Shown: positions 44,401-45,791 of the stretch, piece after piece
Layout: each line of letters begins with the position of its first letter
Numbering within the stretch: the first letter of the stretch is position 1
NCBI GenBank assembly: GCA_037447655.1
Contig: JBBHKE010002926.1
Location: 412,544 to 458,334, forward strand
Source of the DNA: Zygnema cylindricum
Taxonomy: Eukaryota; Streptophyta; Zygnematophyceae; Zygnematales; Zygnemataceae
Direction of reading: 5' to 3'
DNA: 45,791 bases
Made by a program: the position numbers and the translations under genes
Notes under the pieces: model-generated
The model's database searches: none
What the model was told of the DNA's origin: nothing
Seen by the model: only the letters and a program-made list of their open reading frames with translations

Positions 44401-45101
44401 CTTACCCCTCCCTCTCTCCCCATCTCCCCTTGTCTCGCTCTCCCCTCCCACCTCTCTCCCTTCCTCTCTCCATCCCCTACCCTCTACTCGCCTCCTTCCC
44501 CCTCGCTCCTCTCCCCTTATCTCCCCTCACTCTCCTCCCTCCCCACCCTCCCTTCCCTCAATACCCTCTCTCCCCTCCCTCCCTTTCTCACCACCTGATT
44601 GTCAGCCTTCCCCTCCCCCCTGTGACATCCTCCCCCACTCTCCTTCCTCCTCTCTCCCCCGTCCTCCCATCCCCTCACTCCTCCCCCCCCCCACCAGATT
44701 GCCCGCCTGCCATCCCTCTCCTCTCTCTCTGTCCTTCTCCCCCCCCACCTGATTCTCCACCTCCCTCCCCCTCCCCCTCCCCTCCAATGGCGTCCCCCCC
44801 ACTCCCTCCCCTCCCTCCCCTCCCTCGCCTCCCTCGCCTCCCTCCCCTCCCTCCCCTCCCTCGCCTCCCCTCCGTCCCCTCCCTCCCCTCCCCTCCCTCC
44901 CTCCCTCCCTCCCTCCCTCCATCCCTCCTCTCTCCTCCCTCCTCTCTCCTCTCTCCTCCCTCCCCCCACCTGATTATCCGCCTCCTCCTCCCCCCCGTCG
45001 AGTCCCGACAAGATCTCCTTTCCGAAATCGATATCGGAGTCGGGGAAAAAAAAATGAGGATCGTCGTCCGCAAAGAAGGACTCGCTTTCCAAAGACATCA
45101 A
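37554..45101 (-). CDS. CCT-domain transcription regulator gene, minus-strand copy
   Basis: Five exons, all phase 0: 45101-44970, 43279-40821, 40435-40271, 38652-38575 and 38072-37554. The product, about 1,117 residues, would be a nuclear transcription regulator of the plant CCT-motif class. Exon 1 gives an acidic, Phe-rich start (MMSLESESFFADDDPHFFF). Exon 2 is a long low-complexity region (Gly runs, Met/Gln-rich QQM repeats, Gln/His/Asn runs) and ends AMRRVHSTGDIQ. Exons 3 and 4 encode EEGSFKIGRYTVDERK through FNKKIK and YACRKTLADSRPRVRGRFAK, a complete CCT motif. Exon 5 is acidic then Gly/Met/Asn-rich. Exon 2 is 2,459 bp, one base short of keeping frame; the change lies in a GGA run near 41383 and may be a sequence error or a real slippage. 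No B-box zinc finger was seen. Pathway not assigned. Confidence 0.85.
38575..38652 (-). CDS. minus-strand CCT gene, exon 4 (second half of CCT)
   Basis: 26 codons, YACRKTLADSRPRVRGRFAK then NDEVED; TTTTTTGCAG acceptor and GTTAGTATT donor. Confidence 0.92.
40271..40435 (-). CDS. minus-strand CCT gene, exon 3 (first half of CCT)
   Basis: 55 codons, SLRGMHMNLGIHGMSPSP then FEEGSFKIGRYTVDERK and the RISRYRQKRSERNFNKKIK core. GGGTGACAG acceptor; GTTAGTTAT donor. Confidence 0.92.
40821..43279 (-). CDS. minus-strand CCT gene, exon 2 (large low-complexity exon)
   Basis: Begins TFAYFQGDNGVFPSLDDSD after a TTTCTGTGCAG acceptor and ends RRVHSTGDIQ before GTACAAGT. It contains Gly runs (two), Gln/Met repeats of the PQQMVQ and GQQM type (about 42280-42590), and Gln/Asn/His runs (41850-42000). 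From about 41383 the coding frame changes by one base inside a GGA microsatellite; both sides are clearly coding-like. Confidence 0.85.
41288..41480 (-). repeat. (GGA)n coding microsatellite with a frame-breaking interruption
   Basis: CCT/CTC runs on the plus strand, GGA (Gly) in the gene. A CTCTCC interruption at about 41381-41386 breaks the triplet rhythm and shifts the gene's frame by one. Confidence 0.85.
43880..44968 (-). other. intron 1 of the minus-strand CCT gene: 1.1-kb polypurine part
   Basis: Nearly all purine on the gene's sense strand (CT/CCT on the plus strand). The remaining intron (43280-43879) is AT-rich. Three copies of the exon-intron junction motif AATC(A/T)GGTGG occur inside (near 44595, 44694 and 44747). 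The long Pro/Ser/Leu frame on the plus strand (43836-45383) is a composition artefact. Confidence 0.75.
44970..45101 (-). CDS. minus-strand CCT gene, exon 1
   Basis: 44 codons from ATG at 45101 (a second ATG follows at once at 45098). It encodes an acidic, aromatic-rich N-terminus ending GLDGGEEEADNQ. The donor is CAG followed by GTGGGG. The phase matches the acceptor at 43280. Assignment rests on frame, donor and protein-like composition; transcript data would settle it. Confidence 0.65.
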
Positions 45102-45120
45102 ATACTAAAAAAATACCAAA

Positions 45121-45212
45121 TATCTATCTCTCTCTCCCTCCCTCTCTCTCTCTCTCTCCCCCTCTCCCTCTCCCTCTCTCCCTATTTTCTTTTCTTCCTC
45201 TTCCCTCTCTCC
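45121..45212. promoter_or_regulatory. GA/CT repeat just upstream of CCT gene start
   Basis: On the gene's sense strand this reads GAGAGAG and GAGGGAGA within 20-110 bases of the start codon. Plant GAGA-type tracts in 5' leaders can bind BBR/BPC proteins; a regulatory role here is inference. Confidence 0.4.
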
Positions 45213-45250
45213 CTCCTTATTTCTTTTCCGGTCGTAGAAGGTCAAATTTG

Positions 45251-45530
45251 GAATCAGTACTCCGGAAACTGTTTCCAAGAATCGGTGCACCGCAAAAGCG
45301 CAAGAAACTCGTCCGTTTTCTTTTTTGAAGCAAAATGCAGAATCGGTACGCTGCCAATTTCAGAATCAGTACTGTGCGAATGAAGAATCCGAACACTGCA
45401 GGTGACTTGCTGTTTTCTTTTTTAGAACTCAACAAAAAATCTGGAATGAGTACTCTTCAAATGTGGAATCTCTGCACTGCAGAGGACACTTCTCTGATTC
45501 TATTTCAACAGCCAAGTTAGAATCAGTACT
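45251..45530. promoter_or_regulatory. array of eight GAATCNGTACT-like motifs upstream of the CCT gene
   Basis: Motifs begin at 45251, 45279, 45340, 45363, 45385, 45444, 45466 and 45520. Three pairs are 22-23 bp apart. Several match GAATCAGTACT exactly (45251, 45363, 45520). Either a worn 22-bp minisatellite or a binding-site cluster in the promoter or 5' leader. Confidence 0.55.
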
Positions 45531-45641
45531 TAAATGTGGAATGGCAGTTTGTCAGATTCATCGAGGAAATATTTTGCGTCGAAGAAAAAAGGAAGAAAAT
45601 AATAATCTGGTTTGATGGAGGATCTTTGTGATAAATTTTCT

Positions 45642-45730
45642 TAGAGAGAGGAAAAGAGAGAGAGAGAGGGGGGGGGAGGGAGAGAGGCAGGAAGAGAGGC
45701 AGGGAGAGAGGGAAAGGGAGAGGGAAAGAG
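45642..45730 (+). repeat. GA-rich tract at the window's right end
   Basis: GAGAGAGAGAG, a run of nine G, and GGAGAGAGGCAGG repeats. No gene recognised in 45531-45791. Confidence 0.8.
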
Positions 45731-45791
45731 TGGAAGACAGTTTGGTAAAGATATTCAGGTTTGGAAAATGTATAATCAGGCTTGGTCTTCC

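Noticed and set aside
43836-45383. 515-codon Pro/Ser/Leu-rich frame on the plus strand
   Set aside because: Reading of a CT-rich tract opposite intron 1 and exon 1 of the CCT gene; composition artefact.
1-45791. CRISPR array, bacterial operons or phage genes
   Set aside because: The tandem repeats have no unique spacers, and spliced genes and plant-type elements show this is eukaryotic DNA.

Overview
This is nuclear DNA from a eukaryote, most likely a streptophyte (a land plant or charophyte-type green alga). Three things point there. Several spliced genes have GT-AG introns. Two genes encode a plant-type CCT domain. A full Ty1/copia element carries a plant-like initiator-Met tRNA primer site. 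Scattered, degenerate CCCTAAA-type words fit the same picture. The species cannot be named from the sequence. The window is AT-rich, intron-rich and mostly repeats.

Layout. 1-5617: repeat-rich, no supported gene; a small TIR element (907-1042), a 911-bp TAA-flanked Harbinger/Tourist-like element (1355-2265), a degenerate ~110-bp tandem array (2570-3560) and a CT microsatellite. 5618-11604: a complete but inactivated Ty1/copia retrotransposon on the minus strand, with 449- and 509-bp LTRs, GTATA target duplication, primer site, polypurine tract and all gag-pol domains. 12016-13275: a second Harbinger-like element containing a nested MITE. 13908-15171 (minus): a GT92/DUF23-type type II membrane glycosyltransferase whose frame is broken. 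15600-17600: TTTAGGG-like degenerate repeats and a 625-bp purine/pyrimidine tract. 17941-22232: about 66 head-to-tail copies of a 65-bp unit. 22268-23231: a third Harbinger-like element. 24-26 kb: element debris, a long inverted repeat, a Z-DNA-like tract. 26879-29417 and 31738-32209: a cluster of TA-flanked MITEs.

32861-45101 holds the main genes: two CCT-domain genes facing each other tail to tail. The minus-strand gene (45101 to 37554) has five phase-0 exons and an intact CCT motif. It would encode about 1,117 residues, rich in Gly, Gln and Met, if one base in a GGA microsatellite is restored. The plus-strand copy (32861 to 34161) keeps three exons with the same intron positions but has lost several conserved CCT residues and lacks a clear N-terminal half. 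Between and around them lie polypurine and polypyrimidine tracts.

The most interesting observation is that the 65-bp minisatellite is recognisably the outermost end, with its TAA flank, of the same Harbinger-like MITE family found intact three times in the window. Its host element continues past the array and was then split by insertion of another family member. A transposon terminus has thus been amplified into a ~4.3-kb satellite-like block. Other points are a TMV-type stop-readthrough context between integrase and reverse transcriptase of the copia element, an in-frame duplicate splice donor in the CCT gene, and an array of GAATCNGTACT motifs upstream of that gene.
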